DNA of 57,867 nucleotides from Thiotrichales bacterium 19S3-11 (GTDB taxonomy: Bacteria > Pseudomonadota > Gammaproteobacteria > Francisellales > Francisellaceae), in assembly GCA_021713295.1 (NCBI GenBank), contig JAKJJU010000017.1, positions 1 through 57,867 on the forward strand, in the 5' to 3' direction. Below are positions 8,666 through 19,273 of this stretch, in pieces. The notes beneath the pieces are model-generated. The model did not search any database. It saw nothing but the letters and a program-made list of their open reading frames with translations, and had not been told where the DNA came from. A program made the position numbers and the translations under genes. Each line of letters opens with the position of its first letter. Position 1 is the first letter of the stretch.

Positions 8666-9574
8666 ATGATAGCCTCTAAACTTAAACGATCTTTTTTATC
8701 CGTTGGATTACTATTATTACTCGGTACACTTTGGGGCTCTGGTTATACCATTGCACGTTATTGCATGACCCACGGTGTCCACCCACTAGGCTATGGATTT
8801 TGGCAATCCTTAGGCCCTATGATTTTTTTAATTCTTATTGTGCTAATAGGCAAAATTCCATTTTCTTTAAAGCCAAATTATGTTCGTTATTATATTACTT
8901 GCGGTATTTTAGGCATTGTTATTCCAAATACCGTTATGTATTTTTCAGCAGCTCATATCCCTTCAGGAATCTTAACCGTATTAATTAATACTGTGCCTAT
9001 TTTAACATTTCCATTAGCCATATTATTTGCATTAGATACATTTTCACTGAAACGTTTTATTGCTGTATTTATTGGCTTTATCGGAATTATACTAACGATT
9101 ATTAGTAATTTATCTTTGCCAAGCCTTCATGATATTCCATGGACTGTCATTGCGTTAATTGCACCTATTTCCTTTGCTTTATGTGCTATATGGATTGCAG
9201 CATTTAGACCAATTCCATCCAGTTCATTAAGTTTATCGTTGGGTATGTTAATTACCTCTTCTATCTGCCTAACACCGATAACACTTGGTTTGGGTAAATT
9301 TTATCCTATGACATTTCCACTTGATACTAATGATTGGTTGATATTACTTGAAATTATATTATCAAGCACCGGCTATATTGTTTTATTTATCTTAATTAGA
9401 ATAGCAGGACCTATTTATTATTCACTAGTTGGTGGCGTTGCATCAATTATTGGACTTATGTGGGGTAAAGTATTTTTCAATGAAGCACTTAATCTTTATT
9501 CTTGGTTAGGTGTTTTATGTATTCTAAGTGCAATTCTATTCTTGACTTTTTTATTGAGAAGGTCTTCTAATTGA
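8666..9574 (+). CDS. DMT-superfamily (EamA) transporter
   Basis: This 302-residue protein has ten predicted hydrophobic helices in two EamA halves. The first starts LLLGTLWGSGYTIARYCM and the second includes PIYYSLVGGVASIIGLMWGK. Such transporters export amino acids or metabolites, and the substrate is not predictable. It follows the KimA-like gene by 23 bases on the same strand, so it may be co-transcribed. Its last 24 bases overlap the 3' end of the convergent gene at 9551-11005, and its TGA (9572-9574) lies inside the 15-base tandem repeat that forms that gene's tail. Confidence 0.85.
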   Translation: MIASKLKRSFLSVGLLLLLGTLWGSGYTIARYCMTHGVHPLGYGFWQSLGPMIFLILIVLIGKIPFSLKPNYVRYYITCGILGIVIPNTVMYFSAAHIPSGILTVLINTVPILTFPLAILFALDTFSLKRFIAVFIGFIGIILTIISNLSLPSLHDIPWTVIALIAPISFALCAIWIAAFRPIPSSSLSLSLGMLITSSICLTPITLGLGKFYPMTFPLDTNDWLILLEIILSSTGYIVLFILIRIAGPIYYSLVGGVASIIGLMWGKVFFNEALNLYSWLGVLCILSAILFLTFLLRRSSN

Positions 9575-11005
9575 ATCTTTTTCAATTGAATCTTTTTCAA
9601 TTGAATCTTTTCTCACTAACCAATCTGTGGTGAAAAAAGTAGCAGGATTTGGCAAAACCTTAGGAGGATTTTTAGTTTTAATTGACTCTGCATAATCTAA
9701 ATAAGCATCAAATATTGAATCGCTCGTTAATTTTCCAGCTCTTTTGAGCTCTAATTTTATTTTATCAAGTTTATCTTGTGGTTTTGGCGGTACTTCATGA
9801 GGATGATTATATTGTTTACCTGTTACTTCTTCTGTGTTAAATTCAGTCGTATTATTATATTTAATCTGAGCATTTCCAACGACAGCATCATCATCAATTC
9901 TATTATATGAGTGGAATTCTATCGTATCGTTTAAGCTATTCTCAGTAGACTGAGTAATATTGTTCTCTGGCATTTGATCTATTAAGTCATATATAAATTT
10001 AGCACTCATAACAGCTGGAATTATTGTACCTAAAGCAATTATTACTGCTGGTATCCCTAATGTGGCGTATAGTGCTATGGCATTAGCTGTTAATGCATCA
10101 CTTTTCCCTTCAAAATAGGCTACAGCTGATTTTGGTGAGCTTGATACGGTAAGTTTTTTTATCTTATACTCTGAAAGCTCACTCTCATCTAATAAAGATT
10201 TTACGAGAGCATTTGCAATATACCCTCCTAAAGAAAATCCATTTAAATGAATTTCATCATATTCATCTCTATTATCACAGATGAATTTCTTAACTCTTTC
10301 AATCATCTCTTTTGATGTTTTAGTACCAAAATAATTCATAATAGCAATATCTCCTTCAAAAGAGTTACCCATCAAAAACTCTAGATGCGGTGATATATAT
10401 AGAGCATTAAAAATCTCAGCGCTACCACCAATATATATTGTTAATATTTTATTGTTATTGTTATTGTTATTGTTATTGTTATTGTTATTGTTATTGTTAG
10501 GATAATAGTCATCTATCCTAGACTGAAAAATAGCATCCGTCTTGTTATCACGAATCATTTGATTGAACTTAAATATTACACTTAACTCATATTTAATTTT
10601 CGCCCTATCATCGTTATTCTGTAGCTTAAAATCATCAATATACTCATCTATTTTATTTTCTTTATCAAATAATGTATTCAGTAATTTGACTGGATCAGAT
10701 GTATGTTCAAGGTAGTGAACTATGAGCTCTAGGTATTTATATTGACATAAAATACCAAATTTATCTGAGATTATGTGCGAATTATCGAATATATCTTTGA
10801 ATTTATTTAATACGTGCAGATAATCATCATTAGACTGCTTATTAAAAAAATAACCTTTTAACTTAATTAATCTGAAATGTAAATCACTTATATTACTTCT
10901 GTATTTTTCTTCATTAATTTGATTAACAAAATTACTTGCTAAACAAATTTTTTGCCAAGGGTAATCACAAGCAATTAAAAATTTTAAATAGTGATAAAAA
11001 TCCAC
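9551..11005 (-). CDS. Putative alpha/beta-hydrolase with poly-Asn linker, candidate effector
   Basis: This 484-residue protein has three parts. Residues 1-168 are helical and unrecognised. Residues 170-185 are 16 consecutive Asn encoded by eight AAC-AAT units. Residues 186-360 look like an alpha/beta hydrolase: ILTIYIGGSAE for the oxyanion side, then IHLNGFSLGGYIANAL with the nucleophile elbow G-F-S258-L-G and a hydrophobic segment near 318-350. The C-terminus holds three copies of the pentapeptide KDSI(E). There is no signal peptide. The acid and His of a catalytic triad were not placed with certainty. It is a lone gene among housekeeping genes, so a secreted lipase-like effector is plausible. 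ATGAAGCAA lies about 60 bases upstream of the start. The function is inferred from the fold motif only. Confidence 0.5.
   Translation of the reverse strand: MDFYHYLKFLIACDYPWQKICLASNFVNQINEEKYRSNISDLHFRLIKLKGYFFNKQSNDDYLHVLNKFKDIFDNSHIISDKFGILCQYKYLELIVHYLEHTSDPVKLLNTLFDKENKIDEYIDDFKLQNNDDRAKIKYELSVIFKFNQMIRDNKTDAIFQSRIDDYYPNNNNNNNNNNNNNNNNKILTIYIGGSAEIFNALYISPHLEFLMGNSFEGDIAIMNYFGTKTSKEMIERVKKFICDNRDEYDEIHLNGFSLGGYIANALVKSLLDESELSEYKIKKLTVSSSPKSAVAYFEGKSDALTANAIALYATLGIPAVIIALGTIIPAVMSAKFIYDLIDQMPENNITQSTENSLNDTIEFHSYNRIDDDAVVGNAQIKYNNTTEFNTEEVTGKQYNHPHEVPPKPQDKLDKIKLELKRAGKLTSDSIFDAYLDYAESIKTKNPPKVLPNPATFFTTDWLVRKDSIEKDSIEKDSIRRPSQ
9571..9611. repeat. 15-base tandem repeat (about 2.7 copies)
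   Basis: Units of TTGAATCTTTTTCAA occur at 9571-9585, 9586-9600 and (partial) 9601-9611. They encode the KDSIE pentapeptide repeat in the minus-strand hydrolase and include the stop codon of the plus-strand DMT gene. Because 15 is a multiple of three, copy-number change keeps the hydrolase frame. Confidence 0.9.
10451..10498. repeat. Hexanucleotide microsatellite, eight ATTGTT units
   Basis: Eight perfect uninterrupted ATTGTT units are present. On the minus strand they read AACAAT and encode 16 Asn inside the putative hydrolase. The six-base period means slippage would lengthen or shorten the linker in steps of two Asn without a frameshift. Confidence 0.97.
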
Positions 11006-11088
11006 AACCCCACCCCATTATAATAATCAATTGTCAATATATAACTATATCACTTGCGAACTCATGAAGCAAATGAAATATATAAGCA

Positions 11089-12048
11089 CTATTTTTTCTC
11101 TAAGAAATCACCAAACTTCATAATTTTCTGATAACGACTATCTAATAGTGTATTTACATCCATTTTATTTAACTGCTTTAATTCTTTGACTAATGCTTGT
11201 TTCAAAATACTACCCATTTGATTCATATCTCTGTGAGCACCACCTAACGGTTCAGGTATAATATCATCAATCAATTTAAGTTTTTTCAACTTAGGTGCAG
11301 TAATACCCATAATCTCTGCAGCATGAGAAGCTTTATCTGCACTTTTCCATAATATAGAAGCACAGCCTTCAGGTGAAATTGTTGCAAAATAACTATAATT
11401 TAGCATTAAAAATCGATCACCAACACCAATTCCCAACGCACCACCTGAACAACCTTCTCCTATTACGACACAGATAATAGGCACTTTTAAAGCTGACATC
11501 TCTTTAAGGTTTCTTGCGATTGCCTCACTTTGACCCCTTGCTTCTGCATTGACTCCAGGATATGCCCCTGGCGTATCAATTAAGGTGATAACAGGAATCG
11601 AAAATCGCTCGGCTAACTTCATTAAACGTAGGGCCTTACGATAGCCTTCTGGATGTGGCATTCCAAAATTACGTTTAATTTTTTCTTTAGTGCTACGCCC
11701 TTTCTGCTGACCAATAACCATCACAGGCAAACCTTCTAAACTAGCTAATCCACCAATAATCGCCTGATCATCGCCAAAATTACGATCACCATGTAACTCT
11801 TCAAATTCACTAAATAAGCTTCTGATATAATCTAGTGCATAAGGACGTTCAGGATGGCGTGCAAGTTGAATGATTTGCCAATCATTAAGATTTGAAAAGA
11901 CACTTTCAACTAATTTTTTTAACTTTGCTTCTAAGTTTTTAATTTCGTCATTTAACTCAAGTTTCTCATCTTTTTGATTAACTTGCTTTAACGCTTCAAT
12001 TTTAGCTTCTAAGTCTGCAATTGGTTGCTCAAATTCTAAAAATTGCAT
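11089..12048 (-). CDS. accA: Acetyl-CoA carboxylase carboxyltransferase subunit alpha
   Basis: This 319-residue protein matches AccA over its full usual length (about 319). It starts [20 protein letters not shown] and has the core [19 protein letters not shown], then [39 protein letters not shown] and [16 protein letters not shown]. With AccD it transfers the carboxyl group from biotin to acetyl-CoA to make malonyl-CoA, the first step of fatty acid synthesis in the cytoplasm. AGGAG lies 6 bases before the ATG. The MFS gene upstream on the same strand ends 53 bases away. accB, accC and accD are not in the window. Confidence 0.97.
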   Translation of the reverse strand: MQFLEFEQPIADLEAKIEALKQVNQKDEKLELNDEIKNLEAKLKKLVESVFSNLNDWQIIQLARHPERPYALDYIRSLFSEFEELHGDRNFGDDQAIIGGLASLEGLPVMVIGQQKGRSTKEKIKRNFGMPHPEGYRKALRLMKLAERFSIPVITLIDTPGAYPGVNAEARGQSEAIARNLKEMSALKVPIICVVIGEGCSGGALGIGVGDRFLMLNYSYFATISPEGCASILWKSADKASHAAEIMGITAPKLKKLKLIDDIIPEPLGGAHRDMNQMGSILKQALVKELKQLNKMDVNTLLDSRYQKIMKFGDFLEKK

Positions 12049-12100
12049 TGAATCTCCTAAGCATATATTTCAATTTATAAGTTACTTTAATACGTTATAC

Positions 12101-13381
12101 TTAATCTACTTGTCTTACACAATAGGTTTCTTTTGTTAAGAATGCAAACACGAAGCTTAAGATAAAGGCAATAGGAATAATCCAAATGGCAAATTGATAC
12201 GTACCTGTAGACTGTAATGGTACATTAGCTGTTGTTGCATAAGTACTCATCAAATAGCCAAACAACGGCATTCCAATTACACCACCCCAAAGTAAAGACA
12301 TCATAGAAACAATACTAGTAGCACTTGATGTAACAAGCATGGTATTAATTTCACCAACATAAGGATAGGCTACTGTTTGACTACTCGTTACAAAGCCTAG
12401 TGCAAAAAATAAAAAGGCTAGATACATTAAATTACTCGATGCATTCATGAGTAATAATACGACAACTAAAGATGCAACTGAGCCCATCAGCATTGGTAAC
12501 TTTCGACGTTTTAAATACTGTGTGACAGCACCCCAAAAAGGATAACCAATGACCATACCAAAAAACATAAACCCTGTCACATAAGCAGCATTTAATTGAG
12601 TAACACCATAAACATGTCCTAGATAAGCATTAGCCCACATACCACCTAGCATCCAAGTACCAACATTAATCAAGCCTGTATAAACTGCAGCATACCAATT
12701 TTGAGGTTTTTTTAATGCTAAAGCTAACATTTTTAAAATAGAATAACTTTTAACTTCATTTTGTTGTTCTTTGCGTAAGTCTTGCAATGCTTTGGGTGTG
12801 TTAGAGACAACATAGAAAATTAAAATAATAATAGCAATTCCAATGAAACCAACAATTTTTAGCGCATCTCGCCAACCAAAAACTTCAATCAAATAACTTA
12901 ATGGGGCTTGTGCAAACCAACCACCTAACATTCCAATAGCAATAGCAACACCAATAACTAACCCCATTTTCTCTGATGGAAACCAATTCGTTGCAACTCT
13001 AACAACACTAATTAAACAAAATGAACTAGCAGCACCTGTTAGTAATCTTGCAATAATAAGTAATGTAATACTATGCGAAAATGCGATCGTAAATGCACTA
13101 ATAACGCATAAAGTCAATGCACTAATCATACAAATTTTTGCAGAATATCGATCAATCAATATACCTGCAGGAATTAGAAAAATTATATTAGTATAAAAGT
13201 ATAAACTTGAAATAAATGATACTGTTGTTATCTTAATTTGGTAACTTTCAGAGATATAACTTGCTAATGAATTAAAGACAACCCCCAACCCAAACTCAAA
13301 GAAAAATATCATGGAAGCAATAACCACAACAACCCAACCAAATATGAGATTTTGCGTTCTTAATTGTGCTTGATAGTTCAT
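12101..13381 (-). CDS. MFS transporter, possibly of the intracellular-pathogen Pht/Fpt type
   Basis: This 426-residue protein has 12 predicted transmembrane helices. MFS features include IPAGILIDRYSAKICM after TM2 (the D-R-Y loop motif) and the central cytoplasmic loop RKEQQNEVKSYSILKML. The segment RLLTGAASSFCLISVVRVAT and NWFPSEKMGLVIGVA resemble the amino-acid or nucleoside MFS carriers that Legionella (Pht) and Francisella (Fpt) use to feed on host metabolites, but this subfamily placement is from memory and weak. It is divergent from mutS across a 155-base region that contains the palindrome ATGAAAATGTTTTCAT (13445-13460). Confidence 0.75.
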   Translation of the reverse strand: MNYQAQLRTQNLIFGWVVVVIASMIFFFEFGLGVVFNSLASYISESYQIKITTVSFISSLYFYTNIIFLIPAGILIDRYSAKICMISALTLCVISAFTIAFSHSITLLIIARLLTGAASSFCLISVVRVATNWFPSEKMGLVIGVAIAIGMLGGWFAQAPLSYLIEVFGWRDALKIVGFIGIAIIILIFYVVSNTPKALQDLRKEQQNEVKSYSILKMLALALKKPQNWYAAVYTGLINVGTWMLGGMWANAYLGHVYGVTQLNAAYVTGFMFFGMVIGYPFWGAVTQYLKRRKLPMLMGSVASLVVVLLLMNASSNLMYLAFLFFALGFVTSSQTVAYPYVGEINTMLVTSSATSIVSMMSLLWGGVIGMPLFGYLMSTYATTANVPLQSTGTYQFAIWIIPIAFILSFVFAFLTKETYCVRQVD

Positions 13382-13444
13382 ATAGTTTGACCATTTTTTA
13401 GTCTTAAAAGTAGACGTATTTTAACGCAATTGAATAAAAAATAA

Positions 13445-13460
13445 ATGAAAATGTTTTCAT
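13445..13460. promoter_or_regulatory. Palindrome between the MFS gene and mutS, possible operator
   Basis: ATGAAAATGTTTTCAT has 7-base arms and a 2-base centre, in the divergent promoter region of the MFS gene and mutS. Its position suits a regulator binding site. No factor can be named, and such palindromes also occur by chance in AT-rich DNA. Confidence 0.3.
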
Positions 13461-13536
13461 AGGCGATGAATTTATTATCAATCTATGTCACAATTTCTCA
13501 TTAATTAAGGATAAAAAAAGTAAATACAAAGTAACT

Positions 13537-16110
13537 ATGACTGACGATTTTAAAAACCATACACCGATGATGCAGCAATACCTAAGGATTAAACAAGAAT
13601 ATTCAGATATGTTATTATTGTATCGAATGGGGGATTTCTATGAATTATTTTATGAAGATGCGAAACAAGCGGCTAAGCTACTTGATATCTCCTTAACCAA
13701 ACGTGGCAAATCTAATGGTGAAGCTATTGCAATGGCTGGCGTGCCATATCATGCTGTAGATAACTACCTCGCTAAATTAGTTAATCATGGACTATCCGTT
13801 GCTATTTGTGAGCAAGTGGAGGACCCAAAAACTGCAAAAGGTCCAGTTAAACGTGAAGTTGTTCGCATTGTTACACCTGGCACTGTAACTGAAGATAGCC
13901 TTCTAACAGCCAATCAAAACAACTATCTCGCCTGTATTTTTCAACATAGAAATATAATTGGTCTTGCTTATTTAGATATTACCTCCGCTGAGTTTAGAAT
14001 TTTTGAAACAGATGATTTAAACCAACTACAAAATGAATTAATGAATCTAGACCCTAAAGAAATACTAGTTTCTGAGAATGATATGATTCATTCCATGCTT
14101 AATCTGGTTGTAAAAAAGCGTCCATTATGGGATTTTAACCAAAAAAATGCTGAAGCCATTTTAAAAGAACAATTTCAGGTTGACTCACTAAAAGCATTTG
14201 AGTGTGAAAAATATTCGACTGCAATGACAGCTGCAAGTGCATTAATTAACTACCTGAAAGAAACACAAAAAAAATCACTGCCACATATTCAATCGCTTAA
14301 AGTGGACACGCATTCCAATCAGCTGATCATTGATACAACAAGCCAAAAGAACCTTGAACTTATCAAAAACGCTCAAGGCACTAATGATAAGACCTTACTT
14401 AGTATCATTGATAAAACTGCAAATGTTTTAGGTAGCCGGCTGCTAAAACGTTGGATTACAACCCCAGTTACCGACCTTCTTCTTATAGAAAAGCGCCATC
14501 AAATAATAGCGGCATTACTTAAAGATAAATCTTATTTAGCATTATACGATTTGCTTAACCAATTAAGAGATATTGAACGTATAGCAACACGTAGTGTCTT
14601 AGGTAATGCTACACCCAAAGATCTAACCGCATTACGTCAATCATTATTAATTCTACCCGAAATTCATCAATTACTCGCTAATACTTCTAATCAGCATATA
14701 CAATCGATATTAGATGAAATTTCTCAATACGACGAACTTCTCAGCCTACTAGCTACTGCTATTATAGAAGAACCTCCATTTATTATTCGTGATGGAGGCG
14801 TTATTGCTCCAGGTTATGATCATGAACTTGACGAATTACGCGCTATTAGCGAAAATGCGAGCAACTATCTTTTAGCCTTTGAACAACAAGAAAAAGAAAC
14901 GACTCAAATCCCAACCCTTTCGGTTGGCTATAATCGCGTACATGGGTTTTATATTGAAGTATCCAAAGCACAAACCAATAAAGTCCCTAACCACTATAGT
15001 CGACGCCAAACGCTAAAAAATGCTGAACGCTATATTACTGATGAGTTAAAGACATTTGAAGATAAAGTGCTAAGTAGCAAAGAGCGTGCTTTATCTCGTG
15101 AAAAATCGCTTTATCAGGAACTTTTAACCAAAATTGCCAGCTATTATAACAAGCTTCAAATTACAGCAAAAGCAATCGCTGAACTGGACTGTTTGAACAA
15201 CTTTGCTGAACGGGCTATAAGTCTTAACCTTGTTTGCCCTAATTTTTCACAAGAATCAACCATTCAACTACATAAAGCACGCCATATCGTCATAGAAAAT
15301 TCCCAAAAGTCCAATTTCATGCCAAATGACTTAATTTTGAATCACGAACAAAATTTAATGATTATTACCGGACCTAATATGGGTGGAAAATCAACCTACA
15401 TGCGACAGACTGCTTTAATTATTATCTTAGCTTATATTGGTTGCTATGTACCTTGTGATAAAGCTACTATTGGTCCAATTGATCGAATTTTTACCCGCAT
15501 TGGCGCTTCTGATGACTTATCCTCTGGACGCTCAACATTTATGGTTGAAATGACTGAAACCGCTAATATTCTTAACTATGCAACCGAAAATAGTTTAGTA
15601 CTATTAGATGAAATTGGTCGTGGCACCAGTACTTATGATGGTTTATCTATTGCTTGGGCAACTGCTGAAAAACTCCATCAAATTAAAGCATTAACTTTAT
15701 TTGCAACCCATTATTTTGAATTAACTCAATTAGCTGAACACTATCAAAGCATTGCAAATTATCATTTATCAGCAACATTACATAAAGATGAAATTATTTT
15801 TCTTCACACCGTAAAACCAGGCGCAACTAGCCAAAGTTATGGCATTGCCGTTGCTAAATTAGCTGGCCTTCCAAAAGCAGTCATTGATAATGCAAAAAAA
15901 TTACTCAAACGCTTTGAGATGCAAAGTAAATCTGAAGATAATTTATTCCAAGAAGACTTTTTTATCGAGGAAAATGATGAAACCATAACTGATACGCACC
16001 TGACACCTGAAGCTGAAGCCCTAATAGCGAAACTCAACTTAATTGATCCTAATAGCTTAACTCCCATCCAAGCGCTAGAAGTATTATTTGATTTAAAATC
16101 AGATTGTTAA
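13537..16110 (+). CDS. mutS: DNA mismatch repair protein MutS
   Basis: This 857-residue protein is full length for MutS (E. coli 853). The mismatch-reading motif GDFYELF is present (F34, E36). The ATPase has Walker [14 protein letters not shown], Walker [17 protein letters not shown] and the downstream [11 protein letters not shown] signature. MutS binds mismatches as a dimer and, using ATP, recruits MutL. The C-terminal tail ([14 protein letters not shown]) matches the tetramerisation region. It is followed convergently by dotA only 19 bases away, with no clear terminator between them. Confidence 0.98.
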   Translation: MTDDFKNHTPMMQQYLRIKQEYSDMLLLYRMGDFYELFYEDAKQAAKLLDISLTKRGKSNGEAIAMAGVPYHAVDNYLAKLVNHGLSVAICEQVEDPKTAKGPVKREVVRIVTPGTVTEDSLLTANQNNYLACIFQHRNIIGLAYLDITSAEFRIFETDDLNQLQNELMNLDPKEILVSENDMIHSMLNLVVKKRPLWDFNQKNAEAILKEQFQVDSLKAFECEKYSTAMTAASALINYLKETQKKSLPHIQSLKVDTHSNQLIIDTTSQKNLELIKNAQGTNDKTLLSIIDKTANVLGSRLLKRWITTPVTDLLLIEKRHQIIAALLKDKSYLALYDLLNQLRDIERIATRSVLGNATPKDLTALRQSLLILPEIHQLLANTSNQHIQSILDEISQYDELLSLLATAIIEEPPFIIRDGGVIAPGYDHELDELRAISENASNYLLAFEQQEKETTQIPTLSVGYNRVHGFYIEVSKAQTNKVPNHYSRRQTLKNAERYITDELKTFEDKVLSSKERALSREKSLYQELLTKIASYYNKLQITAKAIAELDCLNNFAERAISLNLVCPNFSQESTIQLHKARHIVIENSQKSNFMPNDLILNHEQNLMIITGPNMGGKSTYMRQTALIIILAYIGCYVPCDKATIGPIDRIFTRIGASDDLSSGRSTFMVEMTETANILNYATENSLVLLDEIGRGTSTYDGLSIAWATAEKLHQIKALTLFATHYFELTQLAEHYQSIANYHLSATLHKDEIIFLHTVKPGATSQSYGIAVAKLAGLPKAVIDNAKKLLKRFEMQSKSEDNLFQEDFFIEENDETITDTHLTPEAEALIAKLNLIDPNSLTPIQALEVLFDLKSDC

Positions 16111-16129
16111 ATTTTAACTTAACCAGTTT

Positions 16130-19100
16130 CTACATCATCAATGCTGCTTCACCAGCCTGTTTGGCAGCTTGAGCCGAGTCATTTGAAATTGCAAGATTGC
16201 GTTGTGATGTCGATTTAGATACTTCAGATTTACTTTGAATCATAGACTGGGTATTACTTTTTTCAGCCTCAATTCCTTGCTGCATAGATTGCCCACCAGC
16301 TTGTGCTGCACCCTGAGCATATTGCATACCAGCCCCTTTAAACTCTTGAATTTCAGCTTCACCTGCCCGCTCACCTCTGGTATTACCAATCCATTGTAAT
16401 ACTTTATCTGGAATCAGGTAAATCAATGAAAAACACTTCATAAATGCCATTGATAAAAATGTAGAATACAAGAAAATAAGCATACAAGAGAAAGTACCCC
16501 TAGCATAAGCAGCTGCATCTGTACCATTCGATGTTGGCATAAGTCCTAATAATGAATCAGTAATTGCATGAAAGCCTTCGGCTGAATATTGAATTACAAT
16601 ATAAGTCAACCCAATACCAAAGATCATTCCTAAAATCATAAATACTGGCCTTAACACCAAATTCATACAAATTTGTATACCCGGCTCTGCTTTACCAAAT
16701 ATTTCTGAACCTTCAGGATACACTAGGCCAAGTGATACAATTGGTGCAGCAGCCATCGCTTCAATAACTAATAATAGCCAAGCAGTCTTACCAGCCCAGA
16801 ATAAAATATAAGGAGTTAATGGGATAATTAATGAAAACGAAATACCAATTGTGAAAATTGTTGTTAAAACAAACATCACTAAAGGCAACCACATTAAACT
16901 TAATGAAAAAGTTGCCATTTGCATCGTAACATCTAACATCACTTCTGCATATTCCAGCGCAATTTGAGCTGAAGCTGTATTACTGACTGCACCTAATGAT
17001 AAAGCATTTCCAGCAGACCAATACTTTGCATCTTGTTCGACACCTTTTAGATCACTTTCTGCTGACTCTTTTATCTCATTTAGCTCATCCTTAGCATGAT
17101 TAAATATACCAATCATGCTATTGATTGTACCTTCAATCAGTGATATGCCAATTGCTTGAACATTCTGAATCATACTAAAGTTTTGTGCAGCAAAATTACC
17201 ATCTAAATCTTCAGGAACAACACCTATATTATAAATTGCGGCCATTAACCCACCAACTTCTGCTGAACTGCTATTTGTCCCTAACTGGTCAAAAATCTCA
17301 GTTAGTACTTCTTCTGCTGGATCAGTTACAGATGAAGTATCTGTTGGATTTTGATTGCCACCAAAATCAACATTATTTTGCGAAAAAAATGCAAATAAGT
17401 TAGTTACAGGAAGAACCACCATATTGTATAATTTATCTGCTTCTAATGAACGAACACTATCATTTACTTTTGTATTCATATAAGGTGAATATACGGCATT
17501 TGTAATCGAATACATAATATATAAATATTCAGCATACTGAAACTGCATACCATCAGATAAATAGCGATTAACCGCATCTGCTGCCATCGATTTTTCATCA
17601 GTAGATAACTTATTATCATCGTTTATTATTTGATTAAACAATTGTCGTACCGTACTCATTGATATGGTAAATGACCCTGAATTTGATAGTTCATCTTTAA
17701 ATGGCTCTAAATCAGCTTGCGCCATAAATTGAAATTCATCTGCAGTTAAAGGATTAAATGAAATCTCATTTCCCTTAATTAAATCATCAATATCATTCGA
17801 ATTTTTAGTATAATGAATATTAATATAATCATAATCAACAGGAATTGATGTTTGATTAGCTACTAAGTTTGCCGCATTTGAAAATTCTGCAAAATTAGCG
17901 TATAAGTTTTGTAAATTCTGAGATAAGCTATTGTCAAAATCTAAATAAAGTTGATCAGCATCCCACCAACCATAATGTTCAGCTTTATAGCATAAATTAT
18001 CAGTATCACCACTACAACCAGATGTCATTGATGCACTGTTTTGTTCCATCCAGTTAATTATTTCACTTGACGTGTTGCTAAGTGCCGTTGGAGAATAATG
18101 AACATTATCTTTATCATCATAATTTGAATCAAATGCGTAAGGATGTTCAATAAGATTTACGGTTAAATAACTTGGATCACTTAAATCATACTTACCAGCA
18201 ATATCATTAACATCTGCCTGATCTGGCTGATTAACCATCTGATTAACTGTAAATTTGCCAACCCAATCTGATGTATTAAGCTTATATTGTACGTACTGAT
18301 CACCTGAAGCTGAGACATCTGACCAAGAAGCTAAACCGTTGCCTAACGTTTTAGCATAATCTTTAAACGGTGTTACATCCGAGTCAAGACTACCATCACT
18401 ATTCATTGCAACTGATGCTGCTAGTGGTTGTGCATAAGATTGAACAAAACTTCCACTTACTTGTGTTGAAAAGCTTACTTTACAAGTAATTGGATAAACA
18501 TAAGCATCTTTTTGAATGTAATCAGTCCCTGCAACATTGCCATTTGAACCATCATATGGAATATGTGTCGTACCATCTTGTCCTAAAACATAAGCTTGCG
18601 GTATTGTTATTTTAACTTTGGTTGCTGTGGCGGATTTTATACAAGGTAAATTACCAGAGCTCGCTTCATCTTGTACAAATGTATCGTTTTCCAGTAAGTC
18701 TTTGGTTAAGTTACTCATCATAAATGTAGCAAGATATGTATTGATATTATTAACTACTTCTGAGCTTACAACGGCTGGAACATTACCACTAACAACATCA
18801 TCAACGATGTTTTTCCATACATAATCTGCAAATGAAATACCCGCTGTTACCATGGCAAAAATCAAATACTGCGCAGCACAATAGCCTGTGGCCGTTGGCA
18901 CAGCAAATATAGTCCCAAAAATTGCTCTCAGTGAAATCCAATGCCCACTCCAATTTTTTCCTAAAAATTGTCCATCTCTTGCTGTATTAATTGTTCCAAC
19001 TATAATAATAAATGCGTATAAAACAAATACAATCGATAAAAGACCTGCATTGAAGTACTTAAAGGTAACACTAAATAATGTCGTATTAACTTGAGTTAAT

Positions 19101-19192
19101 AAATCTTGAACATTACCACCAAAAATACTATACAAGACATCTTGAGATTTATCGCTATCAGCAACAGCTCCCCCCCAAATCATTGAACTCAT
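16130..19192 (-). CDS. dotA: DotA/TraY-family inner membrane protein of the Dot/Icm type IVB secretion system
   Basis: This 1020-residue protein is close to the size of Legionella DotA (about 1048). It has hydrophobic segments near residues 45-70 (LLSIVFVLYAFIIIVGTI) and 85-125 (ISLRAIFGTIFAVPTATGYC then AQYLIFAMVTAGISFADYVW), a long periplasmic-type region of about 560 residues, and a cluster of C-terminal membrane helices (about 760-960). The W..LR...G...PT..GY..AQ pattern and the C-terminal FCMNLVLRP-like region are those of DotA/TraY proteins. DotA is an inner-membrane component needed for effector translocation and is itself released in Legionella. A 122-codon gene precedes it on the same strand. 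No other dot/icm gene lies in the window, so the locus is separate from the main cluster. Confidence 0.88.
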   Translation of the reverse strand: MSSMIWGGAVADSDKSQDVLYSIFGGNVQDLLTQVNTTLFSVTFKYFNAGLLSIVFVLYAFIIIVGTINTARDGQFLGKNWSGHWISLRAIFGTIFAVPTATGYCAAQYLIFAMVTAGISFADYVWKNIVDDVVSGNVPAVVSSEVVNNINTYLATFMMSNLTKDLLENDTFVQDEASSGNLPCIKSATATKVKITIPQAYVLGQDGTTHIPYDGSNGNVAGTDYIQKDAYVYPITCKVSFSTQVSGSFVQSYAQPLAASVAMNSDGSLDSDVTPFKDYAKTLGNGLASWSDVSASGDQYVQYKLNTSDWVGKFTVNQMVNQPDQADVNDIAGKYDLSDPSYLTVNLIEHPYAFDSNYDDKDNVHYSPTALSNTSSEIINWMEQNSASMTSGCSGDTDNLCYKAEHYGWWDADQLYLDFDNSLSQNLQNLYANFAEFSNAANLVANQTSIPVDYDYINIHYTKNSNDIDDLIKGNEISFNPLTADEFQFMAQADLEPFKDELSNSGSFTISMSTVRQLFNQIINDDNKLSTDEKSMAADAVNRYLSDGMQFQYAEYLYIMYSITNAVYSPYMNTKVNDSVRSLEADKLYNMVVLPVTNLFAFFSQNNVDFGGNQNPTDTSSVTDPAEEVLTEIFDQLGTNSSSAEVGGLMAAIYNIGVVPEDLDGNFAAQNFSMIQNVQAIGISLIEGTINSMIGIFNHAKDELNEIKESAESDLKGVEQDAKYWSAGNALSLGAVSNTASAQIALEYAEVMLDVTMQMATFSLSLMWLPLVMFVLTTIFTIGISFSLIIPLTPYILFWAGKTAWLLLVIEAMAAAPIVSLGLVYPEGSEIFGKAEPGIQICMNLVLRPVFMILGMIFGIGLTYIVIQYSAEGFHAITDSLLGLMPTSNGTDAAAYARGTFSCMLIFLYSTFLSMAFMKCFSLIYLIPDKVLQWIGNTRGERAGEAEIQEFKGAGMQYAQGAAQAGGQSMQQGIEAEKSNTQSMIQSKSEVSKSTSQRNLAISNDSAQAAKQAGEAALMM

Positions 19193-19273
19193 AATAGACT
19201 CTACTTAACTTTCTAATTTGACACAACCACCACAAAAACAATGTATTTAGTTACACATTGCTATCGCAACCAC

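Noticed and set aside
10451-10498. Regularly spaced short repeats as a CRISPR-like array
   Set aside because: The units are contiguous six-base repeats without spacers and lie within a coding frame; this is a microsatellite.
15837-16067. Minus-strand ORF inside the 3' end of mutS
   Set aside because: It lies fully antisense to conserved MutS sequence, has no SD and no recognisable domain.
18618-19094. Plus-strand ORFs opposite dotA
   Set aside because: Shadow frames of the DotA N-terminal region with no initiation signals or family match.
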